Translations under genes and position numbers: made by a program
Source of the DNA: Chitinophagaceae bacterium
GTDB taxonomy: Bacteria; Bacteroidota; Bacteroidia; Chitinophagales; Chitinophagaceae
Length of the DNA: 51,518 nt
Assembly: GCA_016787085.1 (NCBI GenBank)
Contig: JAEUVJ010000066.1
Span: forward strand, 1 to 51,518
Direction: 5' to 3'
Notes under the pieces: model-generated
What the model was told of the DNA's origin: nothing
The model's database searches: none
The model's input: only the letters and a program-made list of their open reading frames with translations
Part shown: one piece after another, positions 32,191-41,181 of the stretch
How positions within the stretch are numbered: the stretch's first letter is position 1
Layout of the letters: each line of letters opens with the position of its first letter

Positions 32191-33438
32191 TCAGGGCTTA
32201 CCGGATGGTTTGTAATCCACCGGCAGGCAATCCGCCATCTTTTCGCTCCAGCCCCAATAAGCCGATGAAAATACCTCCTGCGGAGGATAGTAGTTACCCT
32301 GTTTGTCCACTGCGACAGGGTTGCCATTAGATAGCCTGATATATGAACGCTGGAAATAACGTGGCCGGTTTTCCTCCGACTGCTGTACATATTCCATATC
32401 CTCCTGTTCATATTTATAGGTAATGTACAGGTAATCGGTAAAGAAAAGCACTTTATACCCTTCTTCTTCTCTTGTTATGAGACTGTCGCGGCTCAGCAGG
32501 TCTTTGCCAACTAATTCGAAATAATCTTTTTGTCGCAACACTTTCTCATAATAGTCGGCCGAGTCCCGCGGATAGGATGATCCGCTTTCCTTTTCCTCTA
32601 TAGAGAAAACAATGCCATTGCCCGTTGGTCTCGTCATCCGGGCAGGCCGGTACAATTGTTTGACCCGCTCTTTTTCTGTATTCGGAAGTCTTACCACTCT
32701 TCTCACTTCGAAGCCCTCCGATAGCAGGCTGTCGTGATACAGGCTATACATAAAGTGCTGCATAGAGCCGAAATAAGCTTTATCCCTGTTCTTTTGCCAT
32801 TTCCCTGCCAGGCCTTTCCTGCTTTTATCCAGTTCTTCAAACAAGGGATAGCCTGCATAAAATGTAACGCCTGTTTTATAGTTCACTTCAAAATCTTCCA
32901 GTTGGTAAACTATCCTGTAACCAAGTGCCTTATTCTCCAGTATCACCGGTTCATCGCAATACGCAACGACCCGGTTACTTTTTTTATAGAACCGGAACCG
33001 GATCGCCTTTTCATTCTTTATCCTGCACTGTGCCGCCCCGGGTGTCCGCCCGATAAAGTGCTCCATGAACATACGCCCCCATTTAGCCCAGCCTTCTTCT
33101 GCAAAAGGTTCCACCGTCACACTCCTGAGTTCCTTCACTTTTACCGTCATCTCCACTTTCAGTTTCAGAGGCAGTTGCTGCGAGCTGAAAGGGAAAACAT
33201 TTGTTTCATAGCCGATACAGGAGATCACCAGCTCGTGTTTACCCGAAGGCACATTCTTCAATTCAAAATAACCGTCTTTGTCTGAAGTGGTGCCGGAAGA
33301 ACTATTGCTGATAAAAACACTACTCCCGGCCACGGGTTCGCCGTTCGCTGCATTGACGACCCTTCCTTTGATGACCGGCTGAGAAAAAGAAGAAAGAAAT
33401 GAAGTGATAAGGAAAAAAATGGCCGGTATCTTTTTCAT
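32191..33438 (-). CDS. secreted carboxypeptidase-regulatory-like domain protein
   Basis: 415 residues: signal peptide (FFLITSFLSSFSQ), then a CarboxypepD_reg-like domain at about 20-105 (VIKGRVVNAANGEPVAGSSVFI, GTTSDKDGYFELKNVPSGKHELVISCIGYE). About 300 residues of unassigned, charged beta-rich sequence follow. The N-terminal part is what normally begins a SusC receptor, but no plug or barrel follows. A free plug is encoded by the neighbouring convergent gene. Role unknown; probably periplasmic or outer-membrane associated. Confidence 0.8.
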   Translation of the reverse strand: MKKIPAIFFLITSFLSSFSQPVIKGRVVNAANGEPVAGSSVFISNSSSGTTSDKDGYFELKNVPSGKHELVISCIGYETNVFPFSSQQLPLKLKVEMTVKVKELRSVTVEPFAEEGWAKWGRMFMEHFIGRTPGAAQCRIKNEKAIRFRFYKKSNRVVAYCDEPVILENKALGYRIVYQLEDFEVNYKTGVTFYAGYPLFEELDKSRKGLAGKWQKNRDKAYFGSMQHFMYSLYHDSLLSEGFEVRRVVRLPNTEKERVKQLYRPARMTRPTGNGIVFSIEEKESGSSYPRDSADYYEKVLRQKDYFELVGKDLLSRDSLITREEEGYKVLFFTDYLYITYKYEQEDMEYVQQSEENRPRYFQRSYIRLSNGNPVAVDKQGNYYPPQEVFSSAYWGWSEKMADCLPVDYKPSGKP

Positions 33439-33493
33439 ACCGGCAATTTACACTGGATACAACAAAGTATCGTACAGATTAACTTTAATTAAC

Positions 33494-34816
33494 CTATTCC
33501 AGTCCGAACATCCCTTTATTGAGCTGCTGCAATATCTGCGTTTTATGCTCTGCTGCTATCAGCAAGGAGATGTTATGCGGGCTGCCGCCATAAGACACCA
33601 TACGGACAGGGATATTGCGGATAGAGCCAAACAATTTTTTGATGATATCAGTTGTCTGCGATATTTCATTACCCACTACGGAAATGATCACCTGGTTCTC
33701 GTCCACCTCGATGGTACCGAATGGCTCCAGTTCCTTTAATATCTCCTGCAGATAAACAGAATGATCAATGGTGAGCGACACGGCTACTTCAGAGGTAGTG
33801 ATCATATCAATCGGTGTCCGGTATTTTTCAAACACTTCGAATATCTTTCTGAGAAACCCATAAGCCAGTAACATGCGGCTGCTCTTGATACGGATGGCAA
33901 TGATATTATCTTTTGCCGCCACGGCCTTCACCCCTACGCTGCCTGCTTCTTCCACGATCAGCGTTCCTTTGGCTTCCGGCTGCATCGTGTTCAGCAGTTT
34001 GACGGGTATCTTATACATCTGTGCCGGCCAGATAGAAGCGGGGTGCAATATCTTGGCGCCGAAATAAGCCAACTCTGCTGCTTCTTCAAAACTTAGTTGC
34101 TCTACTGGAACTGTTTTCTTCACGATACGGGGGTCATTGTTGTGCATACCGTCAATATCCGTCCATATCTCACACACACTGGCGTTGATAGCTGCGCCTA
34201 TTAATGAAGCAGAGTAATCGCTTCCACCTCTTTTCAGGTTATCTACTTCGCCCCTTGCATTACGGCAGATATACCCCTGTGTAACGAATATTTTTTTGCC
34301 GGGATAATGATTCAGCAGCTGGGTCAGTTTTACCTTGATACTGCCGATCTGCGGTTCATCGTACTGGTCAATGGACATGAACTCCAGTGCCGGCAATAAA
34401 GCATGGTCTATCTTTTGTTCTTCCAGGTAAACGCAGAACAGCTTGGTAGAAAGTAATTCACCTTGTGCAAGTATATCCTTGCTCAAGGCTTCGCTGAATG
34501 ATATTCTCAGAATAATATGGAGGAACTCGAAATGCTCGGCAACGATGGATTTCGCTTTATTATAGGATTCTTCGCTCTTCACCAGTTCTTTAATAAAAGC
34601 CTGGTAGTGCGCCTCTAACTTTTCAATAGTTTGTTTAGCCGCATTCCTGTCGCCTTTGGCAATGGCATTACCGATCTCTACCAATGCATTCGTTGTGCCT
34701 GATAAGGCAGATAAGACAACGATCGCCGGCTCTGTTTCTTTGGATACCAGCGACACGATATGGTGCATCCGTTCAGGTTTACCTACACTGGTGCCACCAA
34801 ACTTCATTACTTTCAT
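33494..34816 (-). CDS. aspartate kinase (monofunctional, ACT domains)
   Basis: First step of the aspartate pathway to lysine, threonine and methionine. The 440-residue protein has the kinase motif MKVMKFGGTSVGKPERM, LSALSGTTNALVEIG, the active-site RGGSDYSASLIGAAI, TDIDGMHNNDPRIV and AELAYFGAKILHPAS. Two C-terminal ACT domains (about 300-440) include the VGNEIS segment and likely mediate feedback inhibition. Upstream it has a near-consensus -7 box and a purine-rich ribosome site (GGGAGGGGGGAA), an unusually strong Shine-Dalgarno for this genome. Confidence 0.95.
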   Translation of the reverse strand: MKVMKFGGTSVGKPERMHHIVSLVSKETEPAIVVLSALSGTTNALVEIGNAIAKGDRNAAKQTIEKLEAHYQAFIKELVKSEESYNKAKSIVAEHFEFLHIILRISFSEALSKDILAQGELLSTKLFCVYLEEQKIDHALLPALEFMSIDQYDEPQIGSIKVKLTQLLNHYPGKKIFVTQGYICRNARGEVDNLKRGGSDYSASLIGAAINASVCEIWTDIDGMHNNDPRIVKKTVPVEQLSFEEAAELAYFGAKILHPASIWPAQMYKIPVKLLNTMQPEAKGTLIVEEAGSVGVKAVAAKDNIIAIRIKSSRMLLAYGFLRKIFEVFEKYRTPIDMITTSEVAVSLTIDHSVYLQEILKELEPFGTIEVDENQVIISVVGNEISQTTDIIKKLFGSIRNIPVRMVSYGGSPHNISLLIAAEHKTQILQQLNKGMFGLE

Positions 34817-34860
34817 TTGTTCCCCCCTCCCATGATTTTAAAGGATAAAAAATTGAGGTG

Positions 34861-34868
34861 CAAAGATA
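34861..34868 (-). promoter_or_regulatory. -7 box of the aspartate kinase gene
   Basis: TATCTTTG on the minus strand, followed by CA, is an exact TAnnTTTG match 45 bp upstream of the ATG. No -33 TTTG at the usual spacing. Confidence 0.5.
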
Positions 34869-34951
34869 GCCTTGAACTGCATAGAACGCATGATGAAAAC
34901 CTGTAATTCTGAAATATTAGTATTATACCAAATAATTGTTAGTACGGACAA

Positions 34952-36031
34952 TTATAATGACACAGCAAATTTTTCTCCTGTTTGCCGTAAATCATTGACC
35001 ACCGTCTCCAGCAATGGTATCCCGTTCTTCATTCTTTCAGCTTCCATTTCCCTTTCCGGGTCGCCGGGGATCAAGACTTTTTCTTCTCCTTCAATTGTTT
35101 TGGCAGAACGGAATCCCTGTATCCAGTGATCCATACTTTTTTTAAAATCATCCGCAGGGCGGAAAGCATCTATCCGCATTGCCCCCAGGAAATGACCGAT
35201 CCCTTTCCCTGGTTGCTGCGATGGCATGGGTACATACGCCGGGAATGGCGGCACCCAGGGTGCATAGTTGGCACCGCTGAGCAATGCCGAAAAAATATCA
35301 ACGATGGCGCCGAGTGCATATCCTTTATGGCTGCCGTGTTCCCGGTCACCACCTAATGGCAATAAGGCCCCTCCTTTTTTCAAAATGTGCGGATCATCCG
35401 TTGCATGCCCGTCCTTATCCTGCACCCAGCCTGAAGGTGTCGGTAAACTTTTTCGTTGCAGTATCTCCAGCTTGCCATTAGCCGCTGTAGTAGTAGCAAG
35501 ATCCGCCACAAATGCCGGTTCATTCCCTGCAGGCGCGGCTACACAAATAGGATTGGTGCCAAGCATTTTATCAATAGAAAACGTAGGGGCTACCAGCGGG
35601 CTGGCATTGGTCATCGCTATGCCGACCATATCATGTTCCAGCGCCATCATCGCATGGTGTGCAGCAATACCAAAGTGATTGCTGTTCTGCACACTCACCC
35701 ACCCTGTTCCTACCTGCTTTGCTTTTGCAATGGCGATCTGCATAGCATACGGCGCAACGACCAGGCCCAATCCCTTATCGCCATCCACTACCGCTGTGGA
35801 TTGCGTTTCGTGTATCACTTTTATAGACGGTGTTGCATTCACCCGTTGCGCCTCCCACAAACGGACATATCCGCTTAGCCTCGCTACGCCATGCGAATCA
35901 ATACCCCGGACATCTGCAGACAATAACGCTTTTGTCGCCGTATCTGCATGTTCTTCGCTGCAGCCTATCTTTTGAAATACTGACTTCGTAAAAGCAAATA
36001 AATGCTGGTAGGAAAAAATCTGATCTGGCAT
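34952..36031 (-). CDS. Ldh-family NAD(P)-dependent oxidoreductase (malate/L-lactate/sulfolactate dehydrogenase type)
   Basis: 359 residues of the non-Rossmann Ldh2/MDH2 family: DVRGIDSHGVARLSGYV near the N-terminus with the catalytic His, GLGLVVAPYAMQIAIAKA, VSVQNSNHFGIAAHHAMMAL, MTNASPLVAPTFSIDKMLGTNPI and GGDREHGSHKGYALGAIVDIFSALLSGA. Members oxidise 2-hydroxyacids such as malate, sulfolactate or ureidoglycolate. The substrate cannot be read from sequence and no pathway genes flank it. Confidence 0.92.
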   Translation of the reverse strand: MPDQIFSYQHLFAFTKSVFQKIGCSEEHADTATKALLSADVRGIDSHGVARLSGYVRLWEAQRVNATPSIKVIHETQSTAVVDGDKGLGLVVAPYAMQIAIAKAKQVGTGWVSVQNSNHFGIAAHHAMMALEHDMVGIAMTNASPLVAPTFSIDKMLGTNPICVAAPAGNEPAFVADLATTTAANGKLEILQRKSLPTPSGWVQDKDGHATDDPHILKKGGALLPLGGDREHGSHKGYALGAIVDIFSALLSGANYAPWVPPFPAYVPMPSQQPGKGIGHFLGAMRIDAFRPADDFKKSMDHWIQGFRSAKTIEGEEKVLIPGDPEREMEAERMKNGIPLLETVVNDLRQTGEKFAVSL

Positions 36032-36047
36032 GGCGCAAAGAAAAGAA

Positions 36048-36071
36048 AATGCCCTGAAAGATCAGGGCATT
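36048..36071 (-). terminator. intrinsic terminator of ssb
   Basis: AATGCCCTGA (36048-36057) and TCAGGGCATT (36062-36071) form a perfect 10-bp stem with a four-base loop. On the minus strand a T-rich stretch follows, so it ends the ssb transcript. Confidence 0.8.
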
Positions 36072-36102
36072 CATTATATCGTTTACCAGACTATAATGTC
36101 TA

Positions 36103-36549
36103 TCAAAACGGCAGATCATCAATCGGCTCCGTGATCTCACTGGCTGCAGGAACCGGAGCGGCAGATGATGAGGCCGAACTATAGTTACTACCGGCATTGC
36201 TGTTATAAGCTGAACCTCCACCCGTATTCTCTCCACGGCCTCCCAGTAACTGGATCTCACGTACCCTGAGTGAAAGAGATGCGCCCGGAGTGCCATCATT
36301 CCGCTGGAAAGACCTTGCCTCTGGCTGGCCTTCGGCATACACCTGTTTTCCTTTGGTAAGATACTGGCCAATGGCGGTACGGTCAGTCCAGTAGGCACAA
36401 TCCACCCAGGTGGTCTTTTCCTGCAGGTTGCCCTGGCTGTCCTTGTACTTCTCCGTATGCGCTACAGTGAAGTTGATCACGTTCTTACCATTGACAGTGT
36501 TCACCACACAATCTTTGCCGAGGTTTCCGATTACTTGCATTTTGATCAT
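36103..36549 (-). CDS. ssb: single-stranded DNA-binding protein
   Basis: 148 residues from ATG 36549 (the frame extends to a TTG at 36558). An OB fold covers about 1-105, with MQVIGNLGKDCVV, VINFTVAHTEKYKD, TWVDCAYW, and YAEGQPEARSF. A Gly/Ser/Asn-rich disordered linker follows, then the acidic tip ending DDLPF that recruits repair and replication partners. Protects ssDNA in replication, repair and recombination. It has its own terminator. Confidence 0.96.
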   Translation of the reverse strand: MIKMQVIGNLGKDCVVNTVNGKNVINFTVAHTEKYKDSQGNLQEKTTWVDCAYWTDRTAIGQYLTKGKQVYAEGQPEARSFQRNDGTPGASLSLRVREIQLLGGRGENTGGGSAYNSNAGSNYSSASSSAAPVPAASEITEPIDDLPF

Positions 36550-36588
36550 AGTGCTCAAATTTTAAATTGACGTATTTTAGTTAGAAAG

Positions 36589-36620
36589 CGAATGTAAGGT
36601 TATTTGGGATCAGAAAACAA
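36589..36620 (-). promoter_or_regulatory. candidate ssb promoter
   Basis: On the minus strand TACATTCG (36596-36589, one mismatch to TAnnTTTG) is preceded by TTG at 36620-36618 with 21-bp spacing. The leader would be about 35 nt. Confidence 0.35.
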
Positions 36621-36711
36621 TACCACTTTCAGGGTAATGACAAATGTGAATAATTACTGCCGGCCAGAGCAGAATTTATTTACTTTTATTTCTCCAAGTA
36701 AAACATACAGC

Positions 36712-37137
36712 ATGAAAAATCTATTGTCTCTTCTATTGCTTTGCAATATCGTACTATCTGCTGAAGCGCAGACCACAACCGCAGACTCTGCAACCCAAAT
36801 TGCTAAGGTTTACTTTATGCGATCAACCGGCTTCAACGGTTCTGCACAGGGATTCACTGTGTTTATTGATGATAACATTGTTTGCAAGCTGAATAACAAA
36901 AGATATTCGATACACGAGGTTGCACCAGGCACACACCGCTTCTCTGTTCAATTTGCAGGTAAAAATTCAAAAGACAAGGCAGAGCGGATTGAAATAACCG
37001 CAGAAGCCGGGAAGACATACTACATTCAACTGATCTTTCAAACTGGTTTACTCAAAAACAATCTTTATTGTCAGGAGGTTACAGAAAACTCTGCCAAGAC
37101 CATGTTAGGTAGTTTAAAAGAAGACAGCTGCAAATAA
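36712..37137 (+). CDS. secreted DUF2846-like protein
   Basis: 141 residues from ATG 36712, which opens a clear signal peptide (LLSLLLLCNIVLSAEAQ). The mature part, VYFMRSTGFNGSAQGFTVFIDD, HEVAPGTHRFSVQF and ITAEAGKTYYIQL, fits the DUF2846 pattern of small periplasmic beta domains often seen in lipoproteins. The frame runs back to 36604 but that extension would hide the signal. Terminated by a strong hairpin. Confidence 0.75.
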   Translation: MKNLLSLLLLCNIVLSAEAQTTTADSATQIAKVYFMRSTGFNGSAQGFTVFIDDNIVCKLNNKRYSIHEVAPGTHRFSVQFAGKNSKDKAERIEITAEAGKTYYIQLIFQTGLLKNNLYCQEVTENSAKTMLGSLKEDSCK

Positions 37138-37157
37138 TTGCTATTCTAAATTGATTT

Positions 37158-37198
37158 ATCCCGGGTCGTTGACTTTGTTTTCTATACCCGGGATTTTT
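37158..37198 (+). terminator. intrinsic terminator of the DUF2846-like gene
   Basis: ATCCCGGGT (37158-37166) and ACCCGGGAT (37186-37194) form a perfect 9-bp stem with a 19-base loop, followed by TTTT. Confidence 0.75.
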
Positions 37199-37205
37199 AT
37201 TTGCA

Positions 37206-39770
37206 TTACTCCTCTGCCCTTCCGCTGGCAGCATCTATCATCCTTCCAAAGAAGATCGCATTCATGAACAGTTTACTGCCCCCAAGCCAGAATGCCCGGA
37301 AATTGGGATTGTCAGATATATTGACAACCCGGCCGCTACCCACTGTATTGACAATAACAGCGGCTGAGTTTTTGACAGCGTCTTTATTCTCCCGGCTTAC
37401 CCATCCGCTCTGCAAAGGATTGCTTCCATAATAAAAAGGAGTCGCATAAGGGTTCTTGCTTTTTTCCATAAAGACCCTGTTGGCCTTAAAGAGGCTTATT
37501 GTTTTCTGGTTATATCCATATGCCAATGGGTGGGTAAGGTCTGCCTCTGCACCAAAGATGGCGCCATTCACCTGTTGCGCCCCATCCACCTGTTCACGGT
37601 CCACATAGGTCAGCTTTTGTGTACTGTCAACCGGGGCTTTGGCCCTTTTGAATTTTACATCACTGATGCCGTTCTGCACGGCCCAGTTGATCGCCTCTTC
37701 CGTCAATATCAATGTACCTCCACTTTGCACCCATGCTTTCAGTTTATCTTTATTGAGTTCATTGTAATTGCCGCCTACCATGATCAGCGTGTTGTATTTA
37801 TTCATCTCCACCCGGTTGAAAACGGAAGGCTCCAGATGGGCCGCCGTGATATTCATCCGCTGATCCAGCAAATGCCATATTTCACCAGCGTCTGTGGCAT
37901 TGACGCCGGGGCCCGCTATCATCGCAATATTAGGTTTTGATATGATAGCAAACCTGCTGCTTCCAAGATCGCTTCCGCTAAGTACATTCCCCGAGGGGAT
38001 CGCATACACTTTTAACCGGTATTTCTCTGCCATGGCGCTTATCATCACGGCTACGGTTTCGCTGCTTTCCTTTTGCAGCTTTACCGGTATCAGGATAGTG
38101 CCATAGTCAAACTTCCTGTTACCTGCACTGACCGGTATTTCAAATTTATTGGTGGCGACTTTTACTATCAGTCCTGCATTCAATAACTCGTTGAGTGCTG
38201 CAGGGGCATATAGTTCATCCCATTCCATTAGATAAGCATATTCGCTTTTACCGCCTTCAATTCCTCCTTTGGGCATATTGAGTGTTTCCACTTTTGGCCC
38301 CATCGCAGGTAGTGTTGCCGTGATCTCATTATACGGCAGGCCAAAAGCCAGTGGCATGGTCCATGCCGTAATATCATAAAAGAGACTGTCCTTATAGTCA
38401 AAGGTCTTTTCAAAGATCGCCCTGATGAGGCTGTGCTGCGGCTGGTTCAGTGAGACCATGAAAGCGCTTCCTTTTCCGAACTCGCCATCCTTCCAGCTAT
38501 CAGGCAGGTAGTTGATCTCTACCTGCTGGCGTTTCAGCATTTCGGCAAAATAAAATGTCTTTGCTTTATCATTCTTATCTCCGAATACATATCCTTTCAC
38601 TGCATAAGCAGCGGCACGATCAGCAGCCCGTTTATAAAAGTCTCTCTGATACTCGAGAAACTCTTTACGTAATGCTTTGGCCCCCTCTAAAGTTGATAAT
38701 GCTGTAACGAACTGGTTCCTGATGGTGAAAGGGAAACTAAGCAACCCATTTGCCGTTTGCTGTAAATGTCCCCGGGAAGAAGCCTGTTCAAATAAAATAC
38801 CGATACAGCCCTGCACATCCGGGAACGTAGACCCTTTGCCATAATAGAAATCATCATAGTTCTCTTTGGTAAAATATAAAGAACCGATGCGGTCTAAGAA
38901 GGCAGCATGAAATTTACCAAGCTTTGCTGTTAGCTCCTGGTTCTTATCCGGCGTCAAAGGATTTACCCTTGATGGCACACCGGGCTGAAAGAAGAAGGTT
39001 GCATTACTTCCCTGCTCATGATGATCGGTGAGGATATTCGGCTTCCAGGCATGAAACCATTTCAACCGGTTCTGGCTTTCCACATGCACAGCCGGCAACC
39101 AGTCTCGGTTCAGATCGAACCAGTAATGATTAAACCGTCCTCCCGGCCACACTTCATTGAACTCTCTTGAATTGGGATCGCTGACAAGGTTCTTGCTCCT
39201 ATGCTGGTTGGCCCATGTGGAAAAACGCTGGAGTCCGTCAGGATTAAAAGAAGGATCGAAAAGGATCACTGCATTATCGAGCAAATCATCTATCTGTTTC
39301 CCCTGTGCCGCTGCCAGGTAATACGCTGTCAGCAATGATGCATTGGCGCCGCTAGGTTCATTGCCATGAATAGAATGACCGATATACACAACAATGGGCA
39401 TATTGTCTGTATTCAGTGAAGCCGACCTTGCCGGGTCTGTTAGTTGCACATGCTGCTGTCTTATCTCTTCCAGCCGCTGATGATTTTTTGGTGAAGTGAT
39501 GATCAGTAATACCTGCGGGCGGCTTTCATAACTCAGCCCCATCGTTTCGAATTTGATCCTGTCAGGCGCAGCGGCCGCCACGGCTTTCATGTAATTCACC
39601 AACCGGTCGTGGGTAATATGCCACTCTCCTACTTCATGATAGATAACCTCTTTAGGTTTGGGGATAGCGGGGTTATAGGCTACACTGTCGGGCAGATAAT
39701 ATTTCAGGTCCTGGGCTGGCGATAAAAAAGCACTCAGCAAAAGGAGCATGGCCAAAAGCAGTTTCTTCAT
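37206..39770 (-). CDS. M14-family zinc carboxypeptidase, secreted
   Basis: 854 residues from ATG 39770 (the frame reaches a TTG two codons earlier). A signal peptide precedes the M14 catalytic domain (about 35-370): GHSIHGNEPSGANASLL holds the His-x-x-Glu zinc ligands, DPSFNPDGLQRFSTWAN the Arg/Asn substrate region, LTDHHEQGSNATFFFQPG the third His ligand, and GILFEQASSRGH the catalytic Glu. The C-terminal 450 residues include a glutamine-amidotransferase-like stretch (KYNTLIMVGGNYNELNKDKLKAWVQSGGTLILTEEAINW) as in many Bacteroidota M14 enzymes. Likely digests peptides in the periplasm or outside the cell. Confidence 0.92.
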   Translation of the reverse strand: MKKLLLAMLLLLSAFLSPAQDLKYYLPDSVAYNPAIPKPKEVIYHEVGEWHITHDRLVNYMKAVAAAAPDRIKFETMGLSYESRPQVLLIITSPKNHQRLEEIRQQHVQLTDPARSASLNTDNMPIVVYIGHSIHGNEPSGANASLLTAYYLAAAQGKQIDDLLDNAVILFDPSFNPDGLQRFSTWANQHRSKNLVSDPNSREFNEVWPGGRFNHYWFDLNRDWLPAVHVESQNRLKWFHAWKPNILTDHHEQGSNATFFFQPGVPSRVNPLTPDKNQELTAKLGKFHAAFLDRIGSLYFTKENYDDFYYGKGSTFPDVQGCIGILFEQASSRGHLQQTANGLLSFPFTIRNQFVTALSTLEGAKALRKEFLEYQRDFYKRAADRAAAYAVKGYVFGDKNDKAKTFYFAEMLKRQQVEINYLPDSWKDGEFGKGSAFMVSLNQPQHSLIRAIFEKTFDYKDSLFYDITAWTMPLAFGLPYNEITATLPAMGPKVETLNMPKGGIEGGKSEYAYLMEWDELYAPAALNELLNAGLIVKVATNKFEIPVSAGNRKFDYGTILIPVKLQKESSETVAVMISAMAEKYRLKVYAIPSGNVLSGSDLGSSRFAIISKPNIAMIAGPGVNATDAGEIWHLLDQRMNITAAHLEPSVFNRVEMNKYNTLIMVGGNYNELNKDKLKAWVQSGGTLILTEEAINWAVQNGISDVKFKRAKAPVDSTQKLTYVDREQVDGAQQVNGAIFGAEADLTHPLAYGYNQKTISLFKANRVFMEKSKNPYATPFYYGSNPLQSGWVSRENKDAVKNSAAVIVNTVGSGRVVNISDNPNFRAFWLGGSKLFMNAIFFGRMIDAASGRAEE

Positions 39771-39850
39771 AAGCAATGAGTTAATTTATAAAGGGAAGAT
39801 AAGCACAATAACGATACTAACTCCCTGCAGCACTCTTCAGGCCATAGTCG

Positions 39851-39858
39851 TATATTTG
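39851..39858 (+). promoter_or_regulatory. -7 box of mnmA
   Basis: TATATTTG, followed by CA, matches TAnnTTTG exactly and lies 15 bp before the ATG. No clear -33 element. Confidence 0.5.
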
Positions 39859-39872
39859 CAGCTTAATTTTTT

Positions 39873-40982
39873 ATGAGTAAGAAAGGAAAAGTGTTAGTAG
39901 CCATGAGTGGCGGCATTGACAGTACCATTACGGCCCTCATGCTGAATGACGAGGGCTACGAAGTGGTAGGCATTACCATGAAAACATGGGATTATAGCAG
40001 CAGTGGTGGTGGCAAAAAAGAAACCGGGTGTTGCAATGTTGATTCATTCAACGATGCGAGACAGGCAGCCGTGGAGCATGGCTTTGCTCATTACATCCTG
40101 GACATACGTGAAGAGTTTGGCGGCTTTGTGATCGAAAACTTTGTGGATGAATATCTGGCCGGCAGAACTCCCAACCCTTGTGTGCTTTGCAATACGCATA
40201 TCAAATGGAGAGCTCTTTTAAAAAGAGCAGATGCGTTGGGCTGTGATTTTATCGCTACCGGGCATTATGCCAAGATCAGGCAGCATGATAACGGCCGCTA
40301 TGTTGTCAGCAAAGCTATTGATGACACCAAAGACCAGAGTTATGTGTTGTGGGGATTGCAGCAAGACTTGCTGAGCAGAACGCTTTTACCCCTGGGTCCC
40401 TATCGTAAAACAGCCATCCGCCAGATGGCCTTGGATTATGGTTATCCTGAACTGGCAAAGAAAAGCGAGAGCTATGAAATCTGTTTTGTACCCGACAATG
40501 ACTACCGCGGTTTTTTAAAACGAAGAGTGGAAGGTCTGGAAGAAAAAGTAGCAGGTGGAAATTTCATTGATAAGAGCGGGAATATATTGGGTAAACATAA
40601 AGGCTATCCGTTCTATACTATCGGCCAGCGCAAAGGCCTGGATATTGCATTGGGCAAACCTGTATTTGTCACTAAGATCGATCCTGATAATAATACCGTG
40701 ATGCTGGGAGATGAAGATGACCTGGATCAGAATGAAATGATCGTAGGCAAATTGAACATGATCAAATACGACACCGTCACGCCGGGTATGGAAGCAACCA
40801 CAAAGATCAGGTATAAAGATAAAGGCACTCTTTCCAATATCTATCCTGAGAACGGAATGATGAAAGTGCGATTTTATGAAAATGCCAAAGGGATAGCGCC
40901 TGGCCAAAGCGCTGTTTTCTATGAAGAAAACGATGTGATCGGTGGGGGCATCATTCAGTCAGGAACAAGAGTTTTTTCATAG
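39873..40982 (+). CDS. mnmA: tRNA-specific 2-thiouridylase
   Basis: Installs the 2-thio group on U34 of Lys, Glu and Gln tRNAs. The 369-residue protein has the PP-loop SGGIDS (12-17), the catalytic Cys103 in NPCVLCNTHIKW and the second Cys204 in YEICFVPDNDYRGFL, plus TGHYAKI, DQSYVLWGL and TIGQRKGLDIALGKPVFV. Length matches the family. Its own promoter box and terminator suggest a single-gene transcript. Confidence 0.97.
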   Translation: MSKKGKVLVAMSGGIDSTITALMLNDEGYEVVGITMKTWDYSSSGGGKKETGCCNVDSFNDARQAAVEHGFAHYILDIREEFGGFVIENFVDEYLAGRTPNPCVLCNTHIKWRALLKRADALGCDFIATGHYAKIRQHDNGRYVVSKAIDDTKDQSYVLWGLQQDLLSRTLLPLGPYRKTAIRQMALDYGYPELAKKSESYEICFVPDNDYRGFLKRRVEGLEEKVAGGNFIDKSGNILGKHKGYPFYTIGQRKGLDIALGKPVFVTKIDPDNNTVMLGDEDDLDQNEMIVGKLNMIKYDTVTPGMEATTKIRYKDKGTLSNIYPENGMMKVRFYENAKGIAPGQSAVFYEENDVIGGGIIQSGTRVFS

Positions 40983-41062
40983 TACCCCGGAGTCTTCTCT
41001 AATAACGCCTGCCTCCTGATTTTCAGGCATTTCGCAACAATAAACGCATCAAAATATCGTTT

Positions 41063-41096
41063 AAAAGCGGGGTATTATGATTCCCCGCTTTTTGTT
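41063..41096 (+). terminator. intrinsic terminator of mnmA
   Basis: AAAAGCGGGG (41063-41072) pairs with CCCCGCTTTT (41083-41092) over ten bases, followed by TTTG and more T residues. Confidence 0.85.
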
Positions 41097-41181
41097 TGTA
41101 GTTTTACGACACGTTCATAACGTATCAGCACCCAATGATTTAACTGAAAATTTGTATCCCTGAAATAACTCTACACCGCTT

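Noticed and set aside
32734..33285. 183-codon plus-strand frame
   Set aside because: Antisense to the carboxypeptidase-regulatory-domain gene.
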